From assembly GCF_001610835.1 (NCBI RefSeq), contig NZ_CP011270.1, forward strand, positions 6,900,001-6,964,000: 64,000 bases of DNA, written 5' to 3'. Source of the DNA: Planctomyces sp. SH-PL14 (GTDB lineage: Bacteria > Planctomycetota > Planctomycetia > Planctomycetales > Planctomycetaceae). Position 1 is the stretch's first letter, and the number at the start of each line of letters is the position of its first letter. A model generated the notes under the pieces. That model did no database searches and was not told where the DNA came from. It was given only the letters and a program-made list of their open reading frames with translations. Of this stretch, positions 1 through 9,155 are shown piece after piece. The position numbers and the translations under genes were made by a program.

Positions 1-893
1 TCGTCATTGCCCGGATTGAATTCGTTCGAGCGGGGGACATTGTTCCCCGGATTGAACTCATTGCTCGCCGGCGTGTTGGCGCCGGGATTCGTATTGTTGA
101 AGCGTTCCCCCGAAGGAATGCTCGAAGCCGGCGGCGTGTACGCCGGAGCCGCTCCGCCGCCCGGTTCGCCTGCGGCCGGACCCCGCGGGGTCCCTCCACG
201 CGGGCCGAGCTCGATATTGCTGGCGGGCGCGGGCGTTGACCAGTTGTTGGCCGGATTCGCGTTGTTCGGGGGCGTATTGCCCGGGATCGAACTGGGCCGG
301 TTTCCGTCGAACGTCCCCGTGTTGGCGGGGGGAGTCGTGGCGCGATCGAAGCCGTCCCCCTCGGGGTTCCGCAGCGGAGTCGCCGGAGTCGGCTGCGGAC
401 CCGCGGGGCGGCTGTTGTCCGGCGTGGGGGTCATGTTCGACCCCGACGATGTCCCGGCGCAGTTCGCACAGTTCCCGCCGCTGCATCCGGACCCGCCGCA
501 ACTGCTGCATCCGCTGCCGCCGCAACTGCTGCACCCGTTACAGCCACCGGCACATCCGTCGCAGCAGCCGGTCCCGCATCCACAGTCGTAGCCGTATCCG
601 GCCGAGTAGTTCCCGCAGCAGCCCGACGCACAGGACGAGCAGCCGCCGCAGGCCCCTCCGCTGCAGGGGCTGGAGATGCCGCAGCAGCCGCCGTTGTAGT
701 ACGACGGGCCATAGGCGGCGGTGTAGTACACCGGAGCGTAACCGGTGTAGTACGACGGACCGTATGAGGTGAACATCGACCCGCTGCCGTAGCGCGTCTC
801 CCACGTTCCCCAAGGCATCATCTGAGCCTGTGCCGGAGCGGATTGAAGACACGCCATCACGGCGACACAGGCCGTCATCACCACAAAACGCAT
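1..893 (-). CDS. Cys-rich, Asn/Pro-rich secreted protein (3' end beyond window)
   Basis: The frame is open from an ATG at 893 to the window edge, so the C-terminus is missing. An SD-like GAGGAA lies about 8 nt before the ATG. Residues 1-24 form a signal peptide ending in APAQAQ. A Tyr-rich segment (repeats like GPSYYxG) follows, then about 80 residues dominated by Cys and Gly (CCG, CGGCSSC, CSSCGGSGC). The rest is a low-complexity Pro/Asn/Thr tail with the repeated unit SNEFNPGN. Cys spacing follows no metal-binding family I know. Secreted proteins of this composition are typical of planctomycetes. A disulfide-linked envelope or matrix role is inference only. Function unknown. Confidence 0.8.
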   Translation of the reverse strand, partial: MRFVVMTACVAVMACLQSAPAQAQMMPWGTWETRYGSGSMFTSYGPSYYTGYAPVYYTAAYGPSYYNGGCCGISSPCSGGACGGCSSCASGCCGNYSAGYGYDCGCGTGCCDGCAGGCNGCSSCGGSGCSSCGGSGCSGGNCANCAGTSSGSNMTPTPDNSRPAGPQPTPATPLRNPEGDGFDRATTPPANTGTFDGNRPSSIPGNTPPNNANPANNWSTPAPASNIELGPRGGTPRGPAAGEPGGGAAPAYTPPASSIPSGERFNNTNPGANTPASNEFNPGNNVPRSNEFNPGND

Positions 894-1300
894 GGTCAGT
901 TCCTCATCGTTGCAGGCCGTACGGGCGATGCGGACGTCACGGACGGCGAACGCAAATCGCGGGCACGGCTCGTCCATTACACCGGTCGCGACCAACGAAA
1001 GTCAACGACGCCGCGCGGATGCTGACGGGGAATCCGACGGGTCGCGGCGGCCCAAATGTGCAGTCCCCTTCGGCTTCACAGGCTGTGATGCCCGCGCGGC
1101 TCCGTCGACCCGCATAACCCTCCCGATCCTCTCAGTTTGCCGGATCGGTGCAACACGGGCGACCGTTCCGCTCGGAAAAGTCCGAGGGGAATGTCAACGG
1201 TTCTGAACGGTCCCCCGAACTTTGGCTCAAGTTTCCGATTCGTGACCTACGGTTTCCGCGGGTCGTCCGTCGGCCCCAGCACCAACCTCCGAAACCGGGA
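894..1300. other. Divergent intergenic region, no gene seen
   Basis: This G+C-rich spacer lies between the divergent Cys-rich secreted gene and the first pilin-like gene. Short open frames here lack ribosome-binding sites and family features. It should hold promoters for both neighbours, but I see no convincing -35/-10 pair. Confidence 0.5.
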
Positions 1301-1549
1301 ATGAACGACGCGATGGGAACGATGGTCAAGAGCCTGTGGCAGGATGAATGCGGCTTCGTGGTTTCGTCGGAACTGGTCCTGGCGGGGACGGTTGGCGTCC
1401 TGGGCCTGGTGTCCGGACTCTCCGAAGTGGCGGGGAATGTCAACGAAGAGCTCAAAGACATCGGGCAAGGCGTGCGGCTGAACCAGTCCTACAACTGCCG
1501 TCTTCCGAGCGGCGAAACCTGGAGCTTCCAGGACTCCGACGCCCGCTGA
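1301..1549 (+). CDS. Flp/type IVb pilin-like small protein (paralogue 1)
   Basis: The product is 82 residues with a short charged N-terminus (KSLWQDECGF), then a hydrophobic helix at about residues 16-40 (VVSSELVLAGTVGVLGLVSG), then LSEVAGNVNEELKDIG and a short polar tail with one Cys. A charged N-terminus followed by Gly-Phe and a helix with an embedded Glu resembles the prepilin cleavage region of Flp/type IVb pilins. The convergent gene at 1852-2130 is a clear paralogue. No tad/cpa assembly genes are nearby. The start could also be the Met codons at 1313 or 1322. A strong intrinsic terminator follows 25 bp after the stop. Assignment to pilins is inference from pattern. Confidence 0.72.
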   Translation: MNDAMGTMVKSLWQDECGFVVSSELVLAGTVGVLGLVSGLSEVAGNVNEELKDIGQGVRLNQSYNCRLPSGETWSFQDSDAR

Positions 1550-1574
1550 TCGTTCCCGTTCGACCGGCATTCAC

Positions 1575-1618
1575 GAAGCCAGCCCCCGGAGTTCTCCGGG
1601 GGCTGGCTTCGTTTTTTT
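1575..1618 (+). terminator. Strong intrinsic terminator after pilin-like gene 1
   Basis: A perfect 16-bp stem (1575-1590 with 1595-1610) with a GTTC loop is followed by G and seven T. It lies 25 bp past the stop codon of the upstream pilin-like gene. Confidence 0.95.
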
Positions 1619-1619
1619 G

Positions 1620-1837
1620 AGGCTTAAGGCGGCAGGTCGAGCGGGGCGAGGGTGAGTGAGTTCTTCGTTGTGCTCTTTCCTCTGAAGCCGCCGGGTGATC
1701 TATGTCCGACGGCGGTGCCTGGCCATTGGGCCTTCTCCTGGATTCGGGCGGACGGCGAGACAAGCGAAGCGAGTGAGTCTCCGTTCGTCGTTGTGGCCAA
1801 TGCTTCCGGTTTGATCTCTACCTTCAGCCTTAAGCCT
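1620..1837. repeat. 11-bp inverted repeat bounding the gap between the pilin-like genes
   Basis: AGGCTTAAGGC at 1620-1630 is exactly inverted at 1827-1837. The arms enclose about 196 bp with no gene, between two convergent paralogues. The right arm ends 14 bp before the stop codon of the minus-strand pilin-like gene. It could be a remnant of a small mobile element or simply terminator-associated sequence. No target-site duplication is obvious. Confidence 0.5.
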
Positions 1838-1851
1838 TCCGCCTCACGTCA

Positions 1852-2130
1852 TTACTGAACGTCGTACTGGCCGGCACAGAAGTCCTGGCAATCCTGAAAG
1901 TGGCTTCCCTTGCTCTTCCCCTTGTGGCCGCTCAGCCCTTCGACGCAGTAGCCCTGATCGATCGAGGCGAAGGCCGAACCGACGTCTTCGAGTTCGTTGT
2001 TCACGTTGAGGGAGACTTCGCTCAGGCCGACCACCAGTCCGAGGACGGCGATCGAGGCGACCAGGACCAGTTCAGCCGAAACGATGAAACCGGCTTCGTC
2101 GCGAACAAGAGCGTTGAGGAGGCGAGTCAT
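1852..2130 (-). CDS. Flp/type IVb pilin-like small protein (paralogue 2)
   Basis: The product is 92 residues with the same plan as the convergent gene at 1301-1549. It begins with TRLLNALVRDEAGF, then a hydrophobic helix VSAELVLVASIAVLGLVVG, then LSEVSLNVNNELEDVG. The C-terminal third has four Cys and several Lys/Gly, unlike paralogue 1. The shared core (ExGFxVSxELVL, then VLGLVxGLSEVxxNVNxELxD) shows common descent. The start at 2130 is preceded by AAAGG about 12 nt upstream; a longer frame upstream has no family features. Pilin assignment is inferred from the N-terminal architecture; function unproven. Confidence 0.72.
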   Translation of the reverse strand: MTRLLNALVRDEAGFIVSAELVLVASIAVLGLVVGLSEVSLNVNNELEDVGSAFASIDQGYCVEGLSGHKGKSKGSHFQDCQDFCAGQYDVQ

Positions 2131-2647
2131 GGAAATCGAACCTTTGTGTGTCACTTGCAGTGGGTGGGTTGGGTGATGCAGGAGATGTAAAGCAGGCTGA
2201 ATGCCACCCGGGCCGGGCGCGCCAAGATTTCTTGACGGCCACTCCATGGACAATTCTTAAGTCATTTTTGGGTCAATGTTTGCGTTTCGGTCAGTGGCCT
2301 GCGGCGACCGAAGTCCGTCCCTGTGGCCGCATCTCGCCGCTGTGGCCACAGGGCAACGTCCGTTGCCGCCGCTCGACGCAAGTCAAAGCGGGGCCTCGCT
2401 CTCACGGCGATGTTTCCGATTCGCCACGTCGGCCGCGATGGCAACACGCCCTCACAGACGGAATCCCCGGCCGATCGACGCCGGTGGGGGGAGGGACGGA
2501 TCGGGCGGGGAGCGGAAGCTGAGCGCAGCGAATCGAGGGAAAAGTCGGTAGTCTGGTTCCTGCGTCAGAACGTTGGGCTTTGGCGTGAGGAGTCGTGGGC
2601 TGTCTGCCGCTGCCCGGGGCGGGACGTTTCGTTGTCGGAGTGACGTG
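2131..2647. other. Divergent intergenic region with a palindromic site
   Basis: This spacer separates the minus-strand pilin-like gene from the plus-strand peptidase gene. It contains CCCTGTGGCC (2319-2328) inverted as GGCCACAGGG (2344-2353). A perfect 12-bp palindrome CTGTGGCCACAG (2340-2351) overlaps it. This could be an operator or a hairpin. No coding frame here looks real. Confidence 0.4.
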
Positions 2648-3895
2648 ATGAGAAGTGCTTGGGTCCTGCTGGTCGTGGCCGCTTTCTTCGCAACGCCTGG
2701 ATTGGCTCAGTCCAGCAAGACTTCGCAAAGCAAGAAGACGGCGGAAGAGAACTTCGGCCCCAAGGAGTATTCCTCCGCCAACTTCCATCTGGTGACCGAT
2801 CTGGGCGACAAAGGGGCCGAAGAGCTCTTGGGGCGGCTCGAGGTCATGATCAAGTTCGTCTCGGGCTACTTCGGCCGGAAGAACCCCCGGACGATCGACA
2901 TGTACGTCGCGAAGAACATTGCCAGCTGGCCCGAGGCGGTCACGTCCAAGATGGATCCGGACGGAATCCAGTCGATCCGCAACGAGGCGGGCGTGACGCT
3001 GGGGATGACCCGTCGCAGCGGCACGACCGGTCGCGCGGTCGACGCCATCGCCGTCGTCTACGCGATCGCCGACCACGGCACGCCGCAGCACGAGGCGGTC
3101 CACGCCTACTGCATCCTGTCGTACGGAACCGCTGGACCCGTCTGGTACGCCGAAGGGATGGCCGAGGTGGGCCAGTACTGGCGCGCGGACGAAAAGGGGG
3201 TGAACGCTCACGAAGTCGTCGTGGAATTCCTGAAGCAGTCCAAGGTGAAGCCGATCAAGGAAATCGTGGACAACCCGCTCGAAACGACGGGGGACTCGTG
3301 GCAGAACTACGCCAGCCGCTGGGCCCTCTGCCATCTGCTCGGCTTCAATGAGAACTACACGCAGCGGTTCAAGCCGCTCGGCCTGTCGCTGCTGGCGGAG
3401 CAGCGGGATATCTCGTTCTGGACCGTCTACGGAACGCAGTCCAAGGAGATCGATTTCGAGTACCGCCAGTTCCTGAAGGATCTTGAGCCGGGCTATCGCG
3501 TCGACCTCTGTTCCTGGGACTGGAAGGCCCGCGGAAAGACGCTCAAGGGAAAGACGAGCCACAAGGCCCAGGTCAAGGCGGGGCGGGGATGGCAGCCCGC
3601 CAAGCTCCACGTGACTCCGGGGACCGAGTATTCCCTGGACATCACCGGTGAATGGAAGCTCTCGAAGGACGGCGAGCCGATCGGTGCCGGCGGCGACGAG
3701 GAAGGGAAGGGGAAGCTGACCGGCATCCTGTTCAATGACTACACCCTGAGTGAGCCGTTCGAGATCGGAGACGTCGAGACGTTTTCGCCCCCCGGCGAAG
3801 GGGATCTCTTCCTCCGCTGTGCCGATTCCTGGGGATCGCTCGGGGACAACTCCGGAACTCTCAACCTGACGCTCCGTCTGGCCGACGGAAAGTAA
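2648..3895 (+). CDS. Secreted gluzincin-type (HEXXH) metallopeptidase-like protein
   Basis: The product is 415 residues. Residues 1-20 are a signal peptide ([10 protein letters not shown]). HEAVH at 148-152 matches the HEXXH zinc motif, and EGMAE at 169-173 offers the downstream Glu ligand at the spacing usual in gluzincins (peptidase MA / DUF1570-like proteins). After the catalytic segment come about 240 residues, including a C-terminal beta-rich region (about 300-415) with [15 protein letters not shown]. The start was chosen at 2648 because it begins the signal peptide and follows GGAGTGACG. Likely exported protease or peptidase-fold protein; substrate unknown. Next gene is moaC, 91 bp downstream, probably unrelated. 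Confidence 0.8.
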   Translation: MRSAWVLLVVAAFFATPGLAQSSKTSQSKKTAEENFGPKEYSSANFHLVTDLGDKGAEELLGRLEVMIKFVSGYFGRKNPRTIDMYVAKNIASWPEAVTSKMDPDGIQSIRNEAGVTLGMTRRSGTTGRAVDAIAVVYAIADHGTPQHEAVHAYCILSYGTAGPVWYAEGMAEVGQYWRADEKGVNAHEVVVEFLKQSKVKPIKEIVDNPLETTGDSWQNYASRWALCHLLGFNENYTQRFKPLGLSLLAEQRDISFWTVYGTQSKEIDFEYRQFLKDLEPGYRVDLCSWDWKARGKTLKGKTSHKAQVKAGRGWQPAKLHVTPGTEYSLDITGEWKLSKDGEPIGAGGDEEGKGKLTGILFNDYTLSEPFEIGDVETFSPPGEGDLFLRCADSWGSLGDNSGTLNLTLRLADGK

Positions 3896-3986
3896 CCGCC
3901 CGGTCTCCCGCAACGACCCCGATGAAGTCGATGCCCCTCCGTCGACTCGCAGGTCGATCGATTCTTCCTCCTTCCTTAAGCCTCGC

Positions 3987-4493
3987 ATGTCCGACCTGAC
4001 GCACTTCGACGACACGGGGGCCAGCCGCATGGTGGACGTCAGCGGCAAGCCGGTCACGGAGCGCCTGGCGCGGGCCGAAGGCTTTGTCGAGATGCGTCCC
4101 GAAACGCTGGCCCGGATCCTGAACCGGGAGTTCGCTAAGGGGGACGTCCTGGAAGTCGCCCGGCTGGCCGGGATCATGGCGACGAAGCGGACCGCCGATC
4201 TGATCCCGCTCTGTCATTCCCTCGGCCTCGACGCCGCGAGCGTCGACTTGCGTCCCGGCAGCGACCGGACGCTGCGGATCGAGAGCACCGTGCGGGTGCA
4301 GGGGCGGACCGGCGTCGAGATGGAAGCCCTGACGGCGGTCAGCGTCGCGGCCCTGACGGTCTACGACATGTGCAAAAGCATCGACCGGGGGATGGTCATC
4401 ACCGGGATCCGGCTCCTCGAGAAGCAGGGGGGGCGGTCGGGAACGTGGACCGTCGCCGAGAGTGGGGATTCCGGCGCCAGCCGGCCGGACTGA
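3987..4493 (+). CDS. moaC: Cyclic pyranopterin monophosphate synthase MoaC
   Basis: The product is 168 residues, the usual MoaC size. MoaC converts the cyclic GTP intermediate made by MoaA into cyclic pyranopterin monophosphate, the first stable molybdopterin precursor, in the cytoplasm. Recognisable family segments are [17 protein letters not shown] near the N-terminus, [18 protein letters not shown] around 69-86, and [20 protein letters not shown] around 111-130, which carries the conserved Glu-Met-Glu and Asp of the active site. No other molybdenum cofactor gene is in the window, so the pathway is dispersed. A PH-domain protein gene follows 123 bp downstream on the same strand. Confidence 0.96.
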   Translation: MSDLTHFDDTGASRMVDVSGKPVTERLARAEGFVEMRPETLARILNREFAKGDVLEVARLAGIMATKRTADLIPLCHSLGLDAASVDLRPGSDRTLRIESTVRVQGRTGVEMEALTAVSVAALTVYDMCKSIDRGMVITGIRLLEKQGGRSGTWTVAESGDSGASRPD

Positions 4494-4616
4494 GGGCCGG
4501 CGCGGGCGCCGATCGGGGGCTGCCAGCCCGGGTTTTCTCAACTTCGCGAGAGCATGGAAGGCGTTCCGATTCTCTGGTAGCTTGCGGCTCCCTTCGTGGT
4601 TCGCAGGAGAGTGCGG

Positions 4617-5141
4617 ATGTCGTCAACTGCGTCGTGGACCGTTCAGCCGATCGCCGGTGTCAGCCCCAATCAGGAGCGGACGCTTGAAGCGGTCTATCCC
4701 TCGGTCGGCGCGTCGGCCCTCGGCCGCTCGCTCGGATCGCTGTTTGACTCCGTTCCGGTGAAAATCAACGGGGTCAAGCTCTCCTACCTGCTGTTCTGCC
4801 TGCCGCTGGCCCCGGTCGCCCTGACGATCTATCTGCTGCAGAAGGTCGTCGGTTCCTGCTACGTCCTGACCAACCGCAGCGTTGAGATCCGGAACATCAT
4901 CGGTCGCGGCCTCGTCGAGAAGATCCCTCTCGCCGGGATCGAACAGGTCAACGTGGTGACGCAGGCGGGGCAGGCGTTTTTCCGGGCGGCGGACCTCGAA
5001 CTGGTCAACGCCCGCGGTGACGTCCTGATGAAGCTGGAAGGGGTCCCCTGGCCGGACCGCTTCCGTCAGGTCATTCTCGACGCCCGGGAAGCCCGCAAGC
5101 GCTCCGACGAATCGCTCGCCCGGATCGAAGCCCGCAAGTAG
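4617..5141 (+). CDS. Membrane-anchored bacterial PH-domain protein
   Basis: The product is 174 residues. One hydrophobic segment at about 55-77 (LSYLLFCLPLAPVALTIYLL) is followed by a soluble region. That region contains SCYVLTNRSVEIRNIIGRG and KIPLAGIEQVNVV, the pattern of bacterial PH (bPH2/YdbT-type) domains, in which 'yxlTnrrv' precedes short beta strands. The start at 4617 has AGGAGA about 8 nt upstream; an upstream in-frame ATG at 4596 lacks one. Binding partner unknown. The gene is convergent with the NtrC-type regulator, and an imperfect inverted repeat separates them. Confidence 0.72.
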   Translation: MSSTASWTVQPIAGVSPNQERTLEAVYPSVGASALGRSLGSLFDSVPVKINGVKLSYLLFCLPLAPVALTIYLLQKVVGSCYVLTNRSVEIRNIIGRGLVEKIPLAGIEQVNVVTQAGQAFFRAADLELVNARGDVLMKLEGVPWPDRFRQVILDAREARKRSDESLARIEARK

Positions 5142-5211
5142 TCTTCGTTCACGGCTCCGACTTCGCTCAGTTCCCCGTGCGGCTCCATTAATCGGGGCCA
5201 AGGTCTTTGGT

Positions 5212-5294
5212 CTTATCCGTGTGAATCTGTGTCCATCAGCGGCTGAAGTTCCTTTTGGACCGGCCACAGATCAACGCGGATGGACTCAGATAAG
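5212..5294. repeat. Imperfect inverted repeat between convergent genes
   Basis: The left arm (5212-5234, CTTATCCGTGTGAATCTGTG...) pairs with the right arm (5264-5294, CCACAGATCAACGCGGATGG...CAGATAAG). The stem of about 20 bp has an asymmetric bulge. It sits in the 167-bp gap between two convergent stop codons and may work as a bidirectional terminator. Its wording (CCACAGAT, CGCGGAT, CAGATAAG) resembles a short interspersed motif I associate with planctomycete intergenic DNA; that is recollection, not a search. Confidence 0.5.
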
Positions 5295-5308
5295 GCGACC
5301 CGGCCGGG

Positions 5309-6724
<1,416 letters not shown>

Positions 6725-6869
6725 AGGTTTGTGCAGGAGGAGCGGGGGCGGGAACGAATTGGAGCCCCGGAAATTAGCAGACTCGTGAGAGGAGGGGGAG
6801 CGAGGGCATTTGATGGATGGTGATTGGTGACGGTTGGGGGGAATGTCCTGTCCCGCTGGGACGAACAAC

Positions 6870-7191
6870 GTCCTCGCCGGCATAGCGCTGTTGGCTCCAA
6901 ACCCAATGTGCGACGGCAGCCGGGGTCAAGGGGGCAACCCCTTGCCGCCGGAGGCACTTCCATGAGGAACCGTGGCAGGCAACGGATGACCCCTTTGTGG
7001 TACCAGCGTCGAGGGCTCCCTCAACCCACACCACCTGCTTTGCAATCCCCGCGGGTTGGTGAGGGGACATACGACACGTTGTCCACGCTTGGACACGATC
7101 TCCTTCAGACGACTCTCGAGGGGCCAGGCCTCCGGCGGGCAAAGGGGCGTTGCCCCCTTGCATCCCCCACCAGGGTGCCCCTGGACCCGGT
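6870..7191 (+). repeat. Interspersed structured element, copy A
   Basis: About 322 bp. The head reads GTCCTCGCCGGCA; the tail reads CCAGGGTGCCCCTGGACCCGG. It shares the family layout: hairpin CAAGGGGGCAACCCCTTG with GCCGGAGGC, a central region with GGGTTGGTGAGGGG and CTTGGACAC, then GGCCTCCGGCGGGCAAAGG and the terminal hairpin. It lies in the 689-bp divergent gap between the NtrC-type regulator and map. This position, between 5' ends, is unusual for the family. The rest of the gap (6725-6869, 7192-7413) shows no gene. Confidence 0.9.
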
Positions 7192-7413
7192 TGACCAGCG
7201 ACGTTGGGGGGCGAATGGAGCACCCATCGGCCCAGCACGATGTTCGATCACTCGCAAAACCGCGATTTCACCTTTTGCCCGAACCGCGTCCATGCCGGCA
7301 CGACTTCCGCCCGCTCAATCCCATCGTTCCACGGCCACCCAGTCCAGCGGGACGCTGGCTGGATTCCAGTGTTCCGGTCCGCCACAATCAGACAGACCGT
7401 GGAGCGGAACCGA

Positions 7414-8259
7414 ATGCGACGCCTGTTTACCCTCGGGAAGGGATCTCGCCTTCCCACCTACAACTCGCCCGAAGAGCGGGAAGGACTGCGCGCCGCCGGA
7501 GCCTTCAACGCCAGCGTGCTCGACCTCCTCCGGTCCGAAGTCCGCCCCGGAATCACCACCGACCACCTCGACCGCATCGCCGAAGAATACACCCGGGACC
7601 ACGGCCACATCCCCGCCTGCTACGGATACCACGGCTACCCGAAAACGATCTGCACGAGCATCAACGAAGTCGTCTGCCACGGCATTCCGTCCAATGACGT
7701 CCTCCGCGACGGAGACATCGTCAACGTCGACTGCACGACGATCGTCGACGGCTGGTATGGCGACTGTTCGGAAACATTCCTCATCGGCGACGTCTCGGAC
7801 GACGCCCGGCGGCTGGTCCAGGCCGCCTTCGACGCCCTGTGGGTCGGGATCGACACGGTCAAGCCCTACAGCTCCGTGATCGAGATCGGCTTCGCGATCG
7901 CCAAGTTCGGCCGGCTCAACGGCTTCGGTGTCGTCGAGACCTTCCAGGGCCACGGGATCGGCCGGCAGTTCCATCAGGACCCCGGCGTCCCGCACGTTCC
8001 GTTTCGGAAAAGCCGCAAGGACATCCTCGTTCCTGGAGTCTCCTTCACGATCGAGCCGATGCTCAATCTCGGCGGCAAGGAGACCGTCGGCCCGCTGGCG
8101 GATGGATGGACCGTCGTCACGGCGGACCGCAGCCTCTCGGCCCAGTTCGAACATCAGCTCCTGATGACCGAGACCGGTCCTGAGATCCTGACGGCCACGC
8201 GGAACGGCCCGCAGCGAGGACATCGCTTCCTTCCTCAATCAGCTCAATCCATCGGATGA
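7414..8259 (+). CDS. map: Methionine aminopeptidase, type I
   Basis: The product is 281 residues. It removes the N-terminal Met from nascent proteins. Metal ligands are visible in order: Asp106 (VNVDCTT), Asp117 (WYGDCSE), His180 (GHGIGRQFH), Glu214 (TIEPML) and Glu246 (FEHQLL). The catalytic-site His89 lies in VVCHGIP. The N-terminal 20 residues and a tail of about 20 (after EILTATRN) are a little longer than the E. coli enzyme. The start at 7414 follows GGAGCGGAAC; the longer upstream frame is atypical. The stop overlaps the start of the next gene (ATGA), so the two are probably cotranscribed. Confidence 0.95.
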   Translation: MRRLFTLGKGSRLPTYNSPEEREGLRAAGAFNASVLDLLRSEVRPGITTDHLDRIAEEYTRDHGHIPACYGYHGYPKTICTSINEVVCHGIPSNDVLRDGDIVNVDCTTIVDGWYGDCSETFLIGDVSDDARRLVQAAFDALWVGIDTVKPYSSVIEIGFAIAKFGRLNGFGVVETFQGHGIGRQFHQDPGVPHVPFRKSRKDILVPGVSFTIEPMLNLGGKETVGPLADGWTVVTADRSLSAQFEHQLLMTETGPEILTATRNGPQRGHRFLPQSAQSIG

Positions 8260-9137
8260 ATTCCCGCATAACGCTGGGTGTGATCGGGCTGACGAGCGAG
8301 TGGTTCGAGGACCTGGAGCCGCGGATCCGGTCCAACGCGCGGCTCACGGTCGCCACGATGTTCGAGGAACCCGCCGCGCGGAAGCGGCTTCTCTCCAGGC
8401 AGGAACGACTGAAGGTGACGGGCGCGGTGCAGGGGATGCTCCGGACGCCGGGACTGCGGGCCGTCATCTGCTGCCGCCTCGGCTGGCGCGGCGAACACAT
8501 GGTCCGGCAGGTCCTCGAACGCGGACTGCCGGTCTATCTCGCCGCCAGCGCCGTGGCGGAGCTCGACGGACAGGTGGAACAACTTCTGTCGCAGGTCGAA
8601 GAGGCGGGGGGGATCGTCTGCCCGGACCTGTCGTGGCGCTACACGCCGGCCACGCTCCGGCTGCGGGAACTGCTCGCCACCCGTCTCGGCCCCTGCCGGA
8701 CGATCGACATCGAGGTTCCCGAGATGTCGCCCGCGTGGCTGCGGACCGCCTGCGACTGGTCGCTCCTCGTCTCGGGCACCCGCGGCGAGCCCAAGGGGCA
8801 CCGCGCGGCAGGAGCGGTGCATCTGGAACTCGGAAAGACCGATGTCCGGATCTCCACGGTGGAGCGGCCCGTTGACGACGAGGCCCAATCGCCGCCGCGT
8901 CCCGTGTGGCGGATCGAGTGCGAGCGGGGCCGGGCGGTTCTGACGGGCGAAACCGAGATCACCTGGCAGACCGAAGAGGACTGCCACACGGAACACCTTC
9001 GCGATGAGCGGTCCCGCCTCGACGTGAACCTCGACCTCTTCTTCCGCCGCGTTGCTGGCGGCCTGATCCCGACGCCGAGCCTCACCGATGTCGGCCGGAC
9101 CGAGACGCTCCTCCGATCGATCGCCGCGGCCGGCTGA
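8256..9137 (+). CDS. Degenerate Gfo/Idh/MocA-like protein
   Basis: The product is 293 residues and overlaps the map stop by 4 bp. The layout recalls Gfo/Idh/MocA oxidoreductases: an N-terminal beta strand (ITLGVIGLT), a stretch like [20 protein letters not shown] in place of the usual 'vviatpn..H...a..al', and a later [13 protein letters not shown] like the family's 'RY.Pa...lk.li'. The dinucleotide loop GxGxxG is GVIGLTSEW and the catalytic Glu-Lys-Pro is replaced by VYLAASA. It is therefore probably not an active NAD(P)-dependent oxidoreductase. The family link is inference from pattern only. The gene ends 18 bp from the convergent pabB stop. Confidence 0.6.
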   Translation: MNSRITLGVIGLTSEWFEDLEPRIRSNARLTVATMFEEPAARKRLLSRQERLKVTGAVQGMLRTPGLRAVICCRLGWRGEHMVRQVLERGLPVYLAASAVAELDGQVEQLLSQVEEAGGIVCPDLSWRYTPATLRLRELLATRLGPCRTIDIEVPEMSPAWLRTACDWSLLVSGTRGEPKGHRAAGAVHLELGKTDVRISTVERPVDDEAQSPPRPVWRIECERGRAVLTGETEITWQTEEDCHTEHLRDERSRLDVNLDLFFRRVAGGLIPTPSLTDVGRTETLLRSIAAAG

Positions 9138-9155
9138 TCCGGTCGGCTGCCTGGC

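Noticed and set aside
7056-7200. Similar short frames inside several repeat copies (starting like VRGHTTRCPRLDT)
   Set aside because: The similarity follows from the DNA repeat. Frames have no common start, break in some copies, and run across hairpins conserved as structure.
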